From: a virus
Length of the DNA stretch: 34,509 nucleotides
Virus record (IMG/VR): IMGVR_UViG_3300046000_001033
Location: 1-34,509 of that record
Strand: one strand, 5' to 3'
The notes beneath the pieces are model-generated. The model searched no databases, had not been told where the DNA came from, and worked only from the letters and a program-made list of their open reading frames with translations. Below, one piece after another: positions 14,418-20,653 of this stretch (within the stretch, counting starts at the first letter, position 1; each line of letters opens with the position of its first letter). A program made the position numbers and the translations under genes.

Positions 14418-15383
14418 TTAGAGGGAGTAGTGGACACGGATAGGATATTTGTTTTGTTGACTCTTAACCTCTTCGGCTAATCGTTGAGTATACAAAGCAT
14501 AAATTTGTCTTGTTAGAGATTGAGATGAACCGTATGGACGTTTGCTATCTGTTTCATCTGCTTGTGCGCTAACCATCGCAGCACGGGCTGGGTCAAGGTT
14601 GGATAACAAACGATAGGTAGCCCCAGTAATAACTAAATCTCTACAAGATTCTGGTAATCCAGTTATTGTAGTAAATACTTGGTCATTAATTGCTGCAAGA
14701 GTAGTATAGGTTGCATTAATAGTAGTTGTAAAAGGAGTTGGGTCTTTAGAATAAACAATCTGAATAGTTCTACCTGAAGTAATCATATCGTAGATAGATA
14801 TAGTTTGTTCGCTAGTAAATGAGGTTGGATTAGCATTAGAGTCAAAACGCCAAGAACGAATAGGAATCCACTCTTTACTTGGCCCAATTGATTCATAGGC
14901 AAGATTTAATACATTACGAATACTTAATGAATCACCAGTAGCAGGTAGTCTATATGTAGAAACAGCAGAACTGTATGTAATAGTAGTTGTATCAGCAGCA
15001 AATAACATACCACTTAAACCTTTGATAGTATCGTTAATGGCTCGTTTAATTGAAAATCTAGGGAAGGTTGGAGCAATAGTTACCTTAGCATCTGCTGCGT
15101 GGGTAGCAAGAGTGGTACCTAAATATGCTCTACCGTAGGGAGCAACTGTTGCGGTGTTACCAATTCTATCATAAGTATCTATCCAGAATAACTCTTCATC
15201 AACTTCAACAATACCTTTACCCACATTCTCTGTTGAGCCAAGGCTAAGAACTATTGGTGATGCACTAGATGATGCTGTAGCAGCAACTGCTGACCTAAGA
15301 TATGTAGAACGGTCTTGAGTTAATGTGTATCCAGAAAGATTCATAGATACTTCATTAATCATATCCGAAAGAGTTGCTGTCAT
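14418..15383 (-). CDS. head-tail adaptor-like structural protein
   Basis: A 321-residue protein. The first 20 residues (LSDMINEVSMNLSG) and a middle segment (FPRFSIKRAINDTIKGLSGML, about 110-130) resemble short-tailed-phage adaptor and connector proteins, which begin with a helix and contain a RxIN-type helix near residue 115. The second half is mixed alpha/beta ending with a Leu/Gln-rich helix (SLTRQIYALYTQRLAEEVK). It sits between the head-region small proteins and the fibre genes, the usual place of adaptor or tail-stem proteins. It overlaps the upstream gene by four bases (ATGA). Identification is moderate; a fibre-connecting protein is the alternative. Confidence 0.55.
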   Translation of the reverse strand: MTATLSDMINEVSMNLSGYTLTQDRSTYLRSAVAATASSSASPIVLSLGSTENVGKGIVEVDEELFWIDTYDRIGNTATVAPYGRAYLGTTLATHAADAKVTIAPTFPRFSIKRAINDTIKGLSGMLFAADTTTITYSSAVSTYRLPATGDSLSIRNVLNLAYESIGPSKEWIPIRSWRFDSNANPTSFTSEQTISIYDMITSGRTIQIVYSKDPTPFTTTINATYTTLAAINDQVFTTITGLPESCRDLVITGATYRLLSNLDPARAAMVSAQADETDSKRPYGSSQSLTRQIYALYTQRLAEEVKSQQNKYPIRVHYSL

Positions 15384-15679
15384 TTAGTTTTACCCTTATT
15401 CCTCTTAGATATTGCTGCTGCTTTTTTCTTAGCATCAGCCTTTGAACTAGCACCCCATGCTTGAAGTGATAGAAGTAATCTTGTTGGCTCCCCATTAGGC
15501 TTACGTTCTGGCCCTGGCATCCCGCCCATACGGGCTAAGAATGAGGCTCTACGGGGGTTATCCCCGCTCTTTACAGGTGCCTTGAGGGTTCCACCCTTAT
15601 AGGATGCTCTGCCCTTCGCATTGAGGCCACCCTTAGGGTTCTTGCCTTCTTTACGTGTCCACGCTGGAGTACTTGCCAT
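15380..15679 (-). CDS. small basic virion-region protein, conserved phage type
   Basis: A 99-residue Lys/Arg/Gly-rich protein. TPAWTRKEGKNPKGGLNAKG at the start and RRASFLARMGGMPG, then PTRLLLSLQAWGAS, match a small family common in environmental phages, with a Trp/Arg N-terminus and a Lys-rich C-tail (KADAKKKAAAISKRNKGK). The net charge is strongly positive. Proteins of this kind are thought to bind DNA or other virion parts. It begins directly after the stop of the gene at 15680-15922 (TAAATG) and overlaps the adaptor-like gene. The function is unknown. Confidence 0.75.
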   Translation of the reverse strand: MASTPAWTRKEGKNPKGGLNAKGRASYKGGTLKAPVKSGDNPRRASFLARMGGMPGPERKPNGEPTRLLLSLQAWGASSKADAKKKAAAISKRNKGKTK

Positions 15680-15922
15680 TTACTTGCCCCTATACTTTGC
15701 TGTTTTTTTGGCTATATTTTTAGGTTGTTTAACAAACTGTTTGCCCTTAGCATTACCAACAGCCTTGGCTTTGTTAGTTGCTGCCTTTTCTGCAGGACTT
15801 AAAGCAGACCATGCCGCAGAAGGTAAATATCTTTTCTTACCTTTAGATGGTTTACCATCAGATGTTTTCCATTTTTCAGCAGACCACTTCTTAAGTGATT
15901 GTTGAGATTTAGCAAGTGCCAT
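15680..15922 (-). CDS. small basic protein of the phage KWSAEKW type
   Basis: An 80-residue Lys-rich protein. KKWSAEKWKTSDGKPSKGKK, then RYLPSAAWSALSPAEKAATN, recurs in small proteins of environmental phages and a few large viruses (DUF5872-like). The tail KQFVKQPKNIAKKTAKYRGK is highly basic. It may bind nucleic acid or be packaged in the virion. It is coupled to the preceding 59-residue gene by TAATG. No catalytic motif is seen. Confidence 0.78.
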   Translation of the reverse strand: MALAKSQQSLKKWSAEKWKTSDGKPSKGKKRYLPSAAWSALSPAEKAATNKAKAVGNAKGKQFVKQPKNIAKKTAKYRGK

Positions 15923-16101
15923 TACTTGTAACCTCCGCCTGCTTTCTTGTATTGAACTGCAAGTAGTTGTGCCTTACGTGCTGACCATTCTCCTGGGTCT
16001 CCGCCCTTAGAACCAGCCTTAATCTTTTTAAACAAAGATGCTCTCATACCAGGCTTGGTATAGTTACCAGCCTGATTAACTTTAGATTTTGCTTTCTTCA
16101 T
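15922..16101 (-). CDS. 59-residue basic protein
   Basis: A short gene read from ATG at 16101 to TAA at 15922-15924. The product contains GNYTKPGMRASLFKKIKAGS and GGDPGEWSARKAQLLAVQYK. This pattern (GNYTKP, then LF-x-x-IKAGSKGGDPG-x-WSARKAQ) belongs to a conserved small protein often found together with the two basic proteins downstream. It overlaps the previous gene by four bases (ATGA) and the next by one base (TAATG), the coupling seen through this cluster. Lys/Gly-rich; role unknown, probably virion-associated. Confidence 0.8.
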   Translation of the reverse strand: MKKAKSKVNQAGNYTKPGMRASLFKKIKAGSKGGDPGEWSARKAQLLAVQYKKAGGGYK

Positions 16102-16241
16102 TTGTTCCCCTTAACTATATCTCCAGTTTTAGGGTCTCTTTGAACCTTGACAGTTCCATCCTTACGCAAGGTAAGGATGAGACCATCACGCATAATAGTT
16201 TTATTAAAACCATCACTACGTACAAATTGACCTGATGACAT
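16098..16241 (-). CDS. 47-residue small protein
   Basis: ATG at 16241, TGA at 16098-16100, overlapping the following gene by four bases. The product (SSGQFVRSDGFNKTIM, then LILTLRKDGTVKVQRDP) looks like two beta hairpins, with KDGTVKVQRDPKTGD as a turn. No family is recognised. The exact fit between overlapping neighbours supports translation despite the length. Confidence 0.65.
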   Translation of the reverse strand: MSSGQFVRSDGFNKTIMRDGLILTLRKDGTVKVQRDPKTGDIVKGNK

Positions 16242-16244
16242 TAC

Positions 16245-16382
16245 TTACTCTGTTCCTCTACCAAATTGAAATCCAGGAATTTTGGTGATATCTTGCTTAA
16301 GTTTTTTGGTTGGGGCTTTTTTCTTCATACCAGGTCTAACCACTGAAGATTTCATTGGTCTATTTTTTTTCTTATTAACCAT
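16245..16382 (-). CDS. 45-residue Lys-rich protein
   Basis: ATG at 16382, TAA at 16245-16247. The product begins MVNKKKNRPMKSS and ends IPGFQFGRGTE, with about one Lys or Arg in three residues. An A8 run lies in codons 4-7 (T bases at 16363-16370), a potential slippage site. It lies between a 70-residue and a 47-residue gene with spacings of a few bases. No family recognised. Confidence 0.62.
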   Translation of the reverse strand: MVNKKKNRPMKSSVVRPGMKKKAPTKKLKQDITKIPGFQFGRGTE

Positions 16383-16387
16383 CTTAC

Positions 16388-16600
16388 TTACTCCGTAGCC
16401 GAACCAGAAATTGGTCCATAGGTTGGATTAACGTAAATTCCTTGCTTTGCATCTTCTCTTGCTTTTCTAGCAGCCTTACCTCTAGCAACCATATCTTTAA
16501 CATAATTAGGGTCACCAGCACCCCAAGTATCAGGCCTTTTAGTAACCTTAGATTTTGGCTTAGGTTTTTGTTTAGGTTTAAGTTGAGATGGCTTTGTCAT
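16388..16600 (-). CDS. 70-residue basic protein
   Basis: Lys/Pro-rich N-terminus (PSQLKPKQKPKPKSKVTKRP) followed by DTWGAGDPNYVKDMVARGKA and a helix (ARKAREDAKQG), ending in a Gly/Ser tail. The N-terminal KPK repeats are likely disordered and DNA- or membrane-binding. It starts one base from the 47-residue Met/Lys gene and is followed by a five-base gap. The role is unknown; virion association is inferred from the cluster. Confidence 0.72.
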   Translation of the reverse strand: MTKPSQLKPKQKPKPKSKVTKRPDTWGAGDPNYVKDMVARGKAARKAREDAKQGIYVNPTYGPISGSATE

Positions 16601-16601
16601 C

Positions 16602-16745
16602 TTACTTCTTCTTACCCATTTTTTTCATAGTCATCTTTTTCATTTTTTTCATAACCATTTTCTTACCAGTCTTCTTGGCTTCTTTCTTGGCCATAGCCAT
16701 ACCCTTTGGACCGTATGAATATTCTTTCATTCCTACTTTTGGCAT
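16602..16745 (-). CDS. 47-residue Met/Lys-rich protein
   Basis: ATG at 16745, TAA at 16602-16604. The product starts MPKVGMKEYSYGPKGMAM, a beginning I recognise from small proteins of environmental phages (PKVG-x-K-x-[FY]-x-Y). It then becomes a Met/Lys tract of KKM-type repeats: 18 Lys and 10 Met in 47 residues. The gene has two A7 runs on the coding strand (T bases at 16619-16625 and 16643-16649). The tract could form an amphipathic helix that binds DNA or membranes. Confidence 0.75.
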   Translation of the reverse strand: MPKVGMKEYSYGPKGMAMAKKEAKKTGKKMVMKKMKKMTMKKMGKKK

Positions 16746-16746
16746 T

Positions 16747-17196
16747 TTATGCTCCTAGTTCTGTCATAACCTTTGCGGTTTTTTTGTCTATTTGTTTTGC
16801 ATTTGGGTCTTTCTCAGCATTGTATGCCCGTCCCAAATTCTCTGATGCTTTCTCTGCAGCAACTATCTTATCCATAGTAGTTCCTGCTGGCTGGATACCC
16901 TGCTTACGAGCATTTCTGTAGGCTTGTAGTTCGCCTTCCCATTTACGTCTTGGCATAGCGGCTCTTCCATTAGCATCGCCTGTGCTCAGTTGTAATCCTT
17001 TAGCCTTGCATCCAAAGCAAGGGTCAATATGACAATTACTATGGTCTGCTACATAAACTTTTTCTTTACTTATAAATGGTTTAGGTGATGTAGCATCACA
17101 CTCAGTACATCCATATAAGGATACATACTGATTCATCTGACCATCTTTTAATTCATATGCCCAATCAAGAACTTTACTCTTGTGGTCGCATTCCAT
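16747..17196 (-). CDS. zinc-finger head-region protein
   Basis: A 149-residue protein with two Cys/His groups: C3, H5, C30 and C33 (YGCTECD), then H52, C55, C60 and C63 (DPCFGCKAKG). The rest is helical, with a Trp/Glu segment (WEGELQAYRNARKQGIQPAG) and a C-terminal Lys-rich helix. The DPCFGCK-x-K-x-x-x-LSTGDA signature is familiar from actinophage proteins next to the capsid genes. It may organise DNA or other proteins through two zinc sites. Its start is eight bases after the stop of the 89-residue gene. Confidence 0.75.
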   Translation of the reverse strand: MECDHKSKVLDWAYELKDGQMNQYVSLYGCTECDATSPKPFISKEKVYVADHSNCHIDPCFGCKAKGLQLSTGDANGRAAMPRRKWEGELQAYRNARKQGIQPAGTTMDKIVAAEKASENLGRAYNAEKDPNAKQIDKKTAKVMTELGA

Positions 17197-17204
17197 ACTA
17201 CCCC

Positions 17205-17474
17205 CTACTGTGCTGTAAAATTAGCCTCAGTAACATCAACACCACCAGCAATTAACGCTGCTTTAGTAGTATCATCAACTATGTGTTTGTTACCGCCTAG
17301 ATAAACTTCTTGATAACTTCTTAAATCTTCATCCTGTAAATATCTAACTTGCCTGTACACACCATTATCTTTAACAATACTAATGCCAACATTTAATTTA
17401 TAAAAATGAAATAAGCGGTGTCCGCCCGCTGGGCCTTCTCTAACTATTGGTGTTTCAAAAACATATGTAGCCAT
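17205..17474 (-). CDS. small head-region protein, actinophage-type
   Basis: An 89-residue protein (TYVFETPIVREGPAGGHRLF, then VGISIVKDNGVYRQVRYLQ, then VYLGGNKHIVDDTTKAALIA). The same pattern, EGPAG-x-HRLF, Y-R-x-VRYPS-like, and VYLGG-x-x-x-V, is common in actinophages downstream of the major capsid gene. It may be a head-completion or connector subunit, but its structure is not obvious from the sequence. It follows the capsid gene across a 52-base gap that holds a perfect hairpin. Confidence 0.75.
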   Translation of the reverse strand: MATYVFETPIVREGPAGGHRLFHFYKLNVGISIVKDNGVYRQVRYLQDEDLRSYQEVYLGGNKHIVDDTTKAALIAGGVDVTEANFTAQ

Positions 17475-17493
17475 GTTGTCCTCTGTTTAGAGA

Positions 17494-17517
17494 AGAGTGG
17501 GGCTTATGCCCCACTCT
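17494..17517 (-). terminator. perfect hairpin after the capsid gene
   Basis: AGAGTGGGGC at 17494-17503 and GCCCCACTCT at 17508-17517 form a perfect 10 bp, GC-rich stem with a TTAT loop. It lies between the capsid stop (17527) and the next gene (17474). On the minus strand the stem is followed by TCTCTAAAC, not a clean U-tract. It may be a partial terminator lowering downstream expression, or a 3' stabiliser of the abundant capsid mRNA. Confidence 0.7.
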
Positions 17518-17526
17518 CCATTACTA

Positions 17527-18720
17527 CTAAAGAGCAGCGATTGAAGAACCTGTTTCGATTCTATACAATGCCTCTTCACGGTAGCGAGCAAAGCCAAGAA
17601 CGCCATACCAACCCATTGGGCGATGACGCATTAACTTGTCAACTACTGGTCCAATAACTGTGTGTGGCTCTTCGGCTACGGCTTGTGCCATTGCTTGCTG
17701 TCCACATACGATTGTGTTATAAACACGGGTTACTGGAGTTACTGTAAGAGTATTAGTTCCAACAGTTCCTGAGTTAGCAACATCTACTGTAAATGTAGTG
17801 TTAGTTGCACCTACAGAGATTGCTGTAATCTTTGCAGAAGAACCTACGTTAGTACCAGAGATTTTATCTCCAACCTCAGCACGGCCACCGAATGCAGCAT
17901 TTGCTGCCACGATAGTAAACGCACCTGAAGCACCGCTAACTGCAGATGCAGTTGCTAGTGCTGTTTGGTCTGCGCCAGTCTTTGCATTATAAAGACGTGC
18001 TGACTCAACATAGTATGCACCTTCGTAGTTACCGATTTCTCCTGCCCAAATGCGGTCTTGTGAAGAACCGTATTGGTTAGGTAGCAACCAGCCTTGTCCT
18101 GAAGAGGACTCTGCACGTAGGTCATGTGATACTTCTGGGTGAATACCAGTCCAGTATAATGAACCCTTACGGCCGATAGCCTTAGCAGCACGTAACTTAG
18201 CGACTACCTTGCGGACGTCTGCTGAGTCAAGTGTTGATGATGCGGCAACTGTTGCTGTTGATGTCGCTGAACCACCAAAGATTTTATTTGTTCCGCCACG
18301 CAATGTTTCCATTGCTACAGCATCAATTGAATCTGCTAGGTTGAAAGCGATAATGTTTGCGATTGCTGGGTCTACATCAGCAAGGCTGAATAGTTCCAAC
18401 GCACGAGTTACCAACACAGAATTTCCATACTCATTAAGAGTAATAGAAACGTTGGTTGGTGTAGACATTGCTACTGCATCTGGGTCAGTTGTTTCTGTCA
18501 GAGCGGTAGTGTTTGCGGCCAAGTCAACATAGCGTTGTAGAACAACGGTTGAACCTGGTATTGATTGGCGGGCAGGTGTTTTATCTGCGACAGAACGAAT
18601 TAATGGTTCTGAGCGAAGAGCAAATTCAAGTAAGCGGTCATACGCTGCCTGAACAAGACCTGCACTGCCAGAGGTTCCTCCTAATGAGGACGAACCAGTT
18701 GATACAAAGGCGTTTGCCAT
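17527..18720 (-). CDS. major capsid protein, N4-gp56 family
   Basis: A 397-residue capsid protein. The N-terminal 200 residues match the N4-gp56/HK97-like pattern: RLLEFALRSEPLIRSVAD, then STVVLQRYVDLAANTTAL, a block ISITLNEYGNSVLVTRALELF-like around residue 100, and WTGIHPEVSHDLR near 190. Residues about 255-325 (SGASGAFTIVAANAAFGG to NSGTVGTNTLTV) form a Thr/Gly/Ala-rich beta domain that looks inserted between the core (NAKTG) and the C-terminal block (RVYNTIVCGQQAMAQAVAEE to RIETGSS). It is likely an Ig-like surface insertion. GGAGGTGA lies six bases before the ATG inside a small hairpin. Confidence 0.9.
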   Translation of the reverse strand: MANAFVSTGSSSLGGTSGSAGLVQAAYDRLLEFALRSEPLIRSVADKTPARQSIPGSTVVLQRYVDLAANTTALTETTDPDAVAMSTPTNVSITLNEYGNSVLVTRALELFSLADVDPAIANIIAFNLADSIDAVAMETLRGGTNKIFGGSATSTATVAASSTLDSADVRKVVAKLRAAKAIGRKGSLYWTGIHPEVSHDLRAESSSGQGWLLPNQYGSSQDRIWAGEIGNYEGAYYVESARLYNAKTGADQTALATASAVSGASGAFTIVAANAAFGGRAEVGDKISGTNVGSSAKITAISVGATNTTFTVDVANSGTVGTNTLTVTPVTRVYNTIVCGQQAMAQAVAEEPHTVIGPVVDKLMRHRPMGWYGVLGFARYREEALYRIETGSSIAAL

Positions 18721-18726
18721 TTGTTG

Positions 18727-18741
18727 TCACCTCCAAGGTGA
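18727..18741 (-). promoter_or_regulatory. hairpin holding the capsid ribosome site
   Basis: On the minus strand TCACCT-TGG-AGGTGA is a 6 bp stem with a 3-base loop. Its 3' arm is part of the strong GGAGGTGA ribosome site six bases before the capsid start. The Shine-Dalgarno sequence would be paired when the hairpin forms, giving a means to modulate capsid translation. Confidence 0.55.
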
Positions 18742-18767
18742 TAGGAATTACTATGGATTAAATATTA

Positions 18768-19232
18768 CTACGAACGGAGGATAGAAAGAATTTCATCTGC
18801 AGATTGTGCATTAGCAATTCTTGATTCTAAATCATCCGTACGTTCGGAGGTCAATGAGTTCTGGGTAAGAATATCTTGCTGCCGTAAGGCTGCTCGATTA
18901 ACTTGTTGTTCCTCAGATACCTCAGGCTTGCTCAATCCAAACAATTCGCCATTATCGTCAAGCCAGTTATTAACTGACTCTTCACTAATATCTTCTAAGT
19001 CTTTAAGGATTAAGCGTTGTGCCTTTAAATTGACACCCTTCTTTTCTAGGACTTCCTTGACGACTCTCTCACGCTGCACCTTGGACAATCCCTCAAGTTG
19101 CTCAGTGAGTTCCTTAATACGCTTTTCATCTGCACGTTTAGCCTTCCTTAGTTTCTTAACTAAGTCATCGCCTTGCAGAGGTATATCGTTATCTTGGTCT
19201 TCGTCTTCGTCTTCCCAGTAGTTGTTGCTCAT
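18768..19232 (-). CDS. scaffold-like capsid-assembly protein
   Basis: A 154-residue protein from ATG 19232, chosen over an in-frame TTG at 19265 because AAGGGTGGG precedes it. An acidic start (EDEDEDQDND) is followed by a long coiled-coil region (about 30-80, KKLRKAKRADEKRIKELTEQ). The C-terminal half is predicted helical with QRLILKDLEDISEESV and ends in a short helix (SADEILSILRS). It sits directly upstream of the capsid gene, like scaffold proteins in many phages, and its composition (high Glu/Lys, mostly helix) fits. A minor head protein is possible. Confidence 0.7.
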   Translation of the reverse strand: MSNNYWEDEDEDQDNDIPLQGDDLVKKLRKAKRADEKRIKELTEQLEGLSKVQRERVVKEVLEKKGVNLKAQRLILKDLEDISEESVNNWLDDNGELFGLSKPEVSEEQQVNRAALRQQDILTQNSLTSERTDDLESRIANAQSADEILSILRS

Positions 19233-19265
19233 AGCAACCCACCCTTCTATTCGTTGTAGTCGCAA

Positions 19266-19354
19266 GCCACAGGTCCCAATCGGGGAATCGGTCTGGCTCT
19301 TGCTATCGGTCTAATACGCTATGTGAGGCCGATGGATTCACATAGGAATTTATT
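19266..19354 (-). promoter_or_regulatory. regulatory-looking spacer before the scaffold/capsid genes
   Basis: This 89-base gap is the largest within the otherwise tightly packed late operon. CTATGTGA at 19319-19326 and TCACATAG at 19338-19345 are a perfect 8 bp inverted repeat with an 11-base spacer. The 8-mer ATCGGTCT occurs twice (19287-19294 and 19305-19312) 18 bases apart, and a short CCC/GGG dyad lies at 19275-19284. I see no clear promoter. The layout suggests an operator or processing site adjusting capsid-gene expression. Confidence 0.5.
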
Positions 19355-20653
19355 TTAGAACTGTCCTGCTGAAGAACCTTTAGTTACGTATGGTGAATTT
19401 GTAAATGCATTTATACCAGTACCTGAATTACCAGCAAATAGATTCTCTTGTAATTCTTTTAATCGTTCTTCTTTACGTTTAGCAGACGCTAAACCTTTAA
19501 ATTTTGCAGCCTCTGCATCTGTTTGATTATAAGTAATACCTGACTCACTAAAAATTCTAGTTGCACCTTCAAATTTAGATAAGTCTTGACCAATATCAGC
19601 ATAACCAACCTGTGCTTGCTGTCTATTGATACCAAATCTAGCAAGGTCTTCAGCACTTGTCATAGTGGCTGCTAGTCCTTGTCCTATTGCAGCACCACCT
19701 ATTTCAGCAGCAGTTGCTTTCTCTCTAAGGTTTACTAAAGCCTTCTTAGGGTCTAGGAAATACTGAACAAGGTCTGCTTCACCAATACCATAAAATTGTT
19801 GGAATGCATTCTTAGTTCCTGGGTCAGCCATCTTAACTCTATCTACCGCAGTAGATACTCTGTCAGTAAATTCAAGAGCAGATATATCAGCACCAATAAC
19901 ATCAGCCATTGCTGTCTGCTTAAGACTTCTATCTACACCAAAGTAATTCTCAAGACCATATGATTTAAGAGTCTTTGTGTAATCATCCTCTAGTGCTAGA
20001 TATTCCGCTTCACTTAATACATTTAATCCAGCAGCACGGCGGGTTTCATTACCTTTAAATCTTTTAATATATGGTGCGTTATATCTAACATCAGTCTTTA
20101 AAGCAAGGGTTGCCTCTTCTGGCTCATACCCTTCCTTCATTAAAGTCTCAATTGTTGTTGCTAATTCACTTAAACCATACTGAGTAAAAACATCTTTAAG
20201 AAGAGCAAAAGCATTTCGTTTTGCTTTTTCATCTTGCATCTTTGCATAAGCAAGAGATGGGTCTTCACCGCCACCTTTTTCTTCTCCGCCATCAGTATCA
20301 TCTCCGCCACCAGTATCATCTCCGCCACCAGCAAGACCTTTTTTATATTGTTCTAATAATTTTTTAAGTTCTTCTTTATCTTTCTGTATTTGTTTCATTC
20401 CTTCAGCAAATTGCTTATCAAGGGATGAAGTACCACCACCAGTTTTAATAGGTTGTTGTTTAGTAGGTTGAACTAATTTACTTCCAGTTGCTGCTTTACC
20501 GCCACCTTTAGGTGCAGCACCAGATGATTTTGTTGCAGGAGCAGGGGCTGATGGTTTAGCAATAACTGCAGGTATCTTAGGGGCTGCTGGCTTAGCAATA
20601 ACAGCAGGAGCCTTAGTGGCTGTTGATTTAGATTTGTTTCCGCCTGTTGCCAT
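19355..20653 (-). CDS. internal virion or minor structural protein
   Basis: A 432-residue protein. Residues 1-80 are a Lys/Ala/Pro-rich tail with repeated KPxAP and PAVIAKP units. A coiled coil follows (about 80-110, KQFAEGMKQIQKDKEELKKL), then a Gly/Asp-rich linker with GGGDDT repeats. The middle (about 140-250) matches a domain seen in actinophage structural proteins: AFALLKDVFTQYGLSELATT, then DVRYNAPYIKRFKGNETRR. The C-terminal half is helical. It is coupled to the 555-residue gene by TAATG and sits among head genes. I infer an internal core component. No lytic enzyme motif is visible. Confidence 0.65.
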   Translation of the reverse strand: MATGGNKSKSTATKAPAVIAKPAAPKIPAVIAKPSAPAPATKSSGAAPKGGGKAATGSKLVQPTKQQPIKTGGGTSSLDKQFAEGMKQIQKDKEELKKLLEQYKKGLAGGGDDTGGGDDTDGGEEKGGGEDPSLAYAKMQDEKAKRNAFALLKDVFTQYGLSELATTIETLMKEGYEPEEATLALKTDVRYNAPYIKRFKGNETRRAAGLNVLSEAEYLALEDDYTKTLKSYGLENYFGVDRSLKQTAMADVIGADISALEFTDRVSTAVDRVKMADPGTKNAFQQFYGIGEADLVQYFLDPKKALVNLREKATAAEIGGAAIGQGLAATMTSAEDLARFGINRQQAQVGYADIGQDLSKFEGATRIFSESGITYNQTDAEAAKFKGLASAKRKEERLKELQENLFAGNSGTGINAFTNSPYVTKGSSAGQF

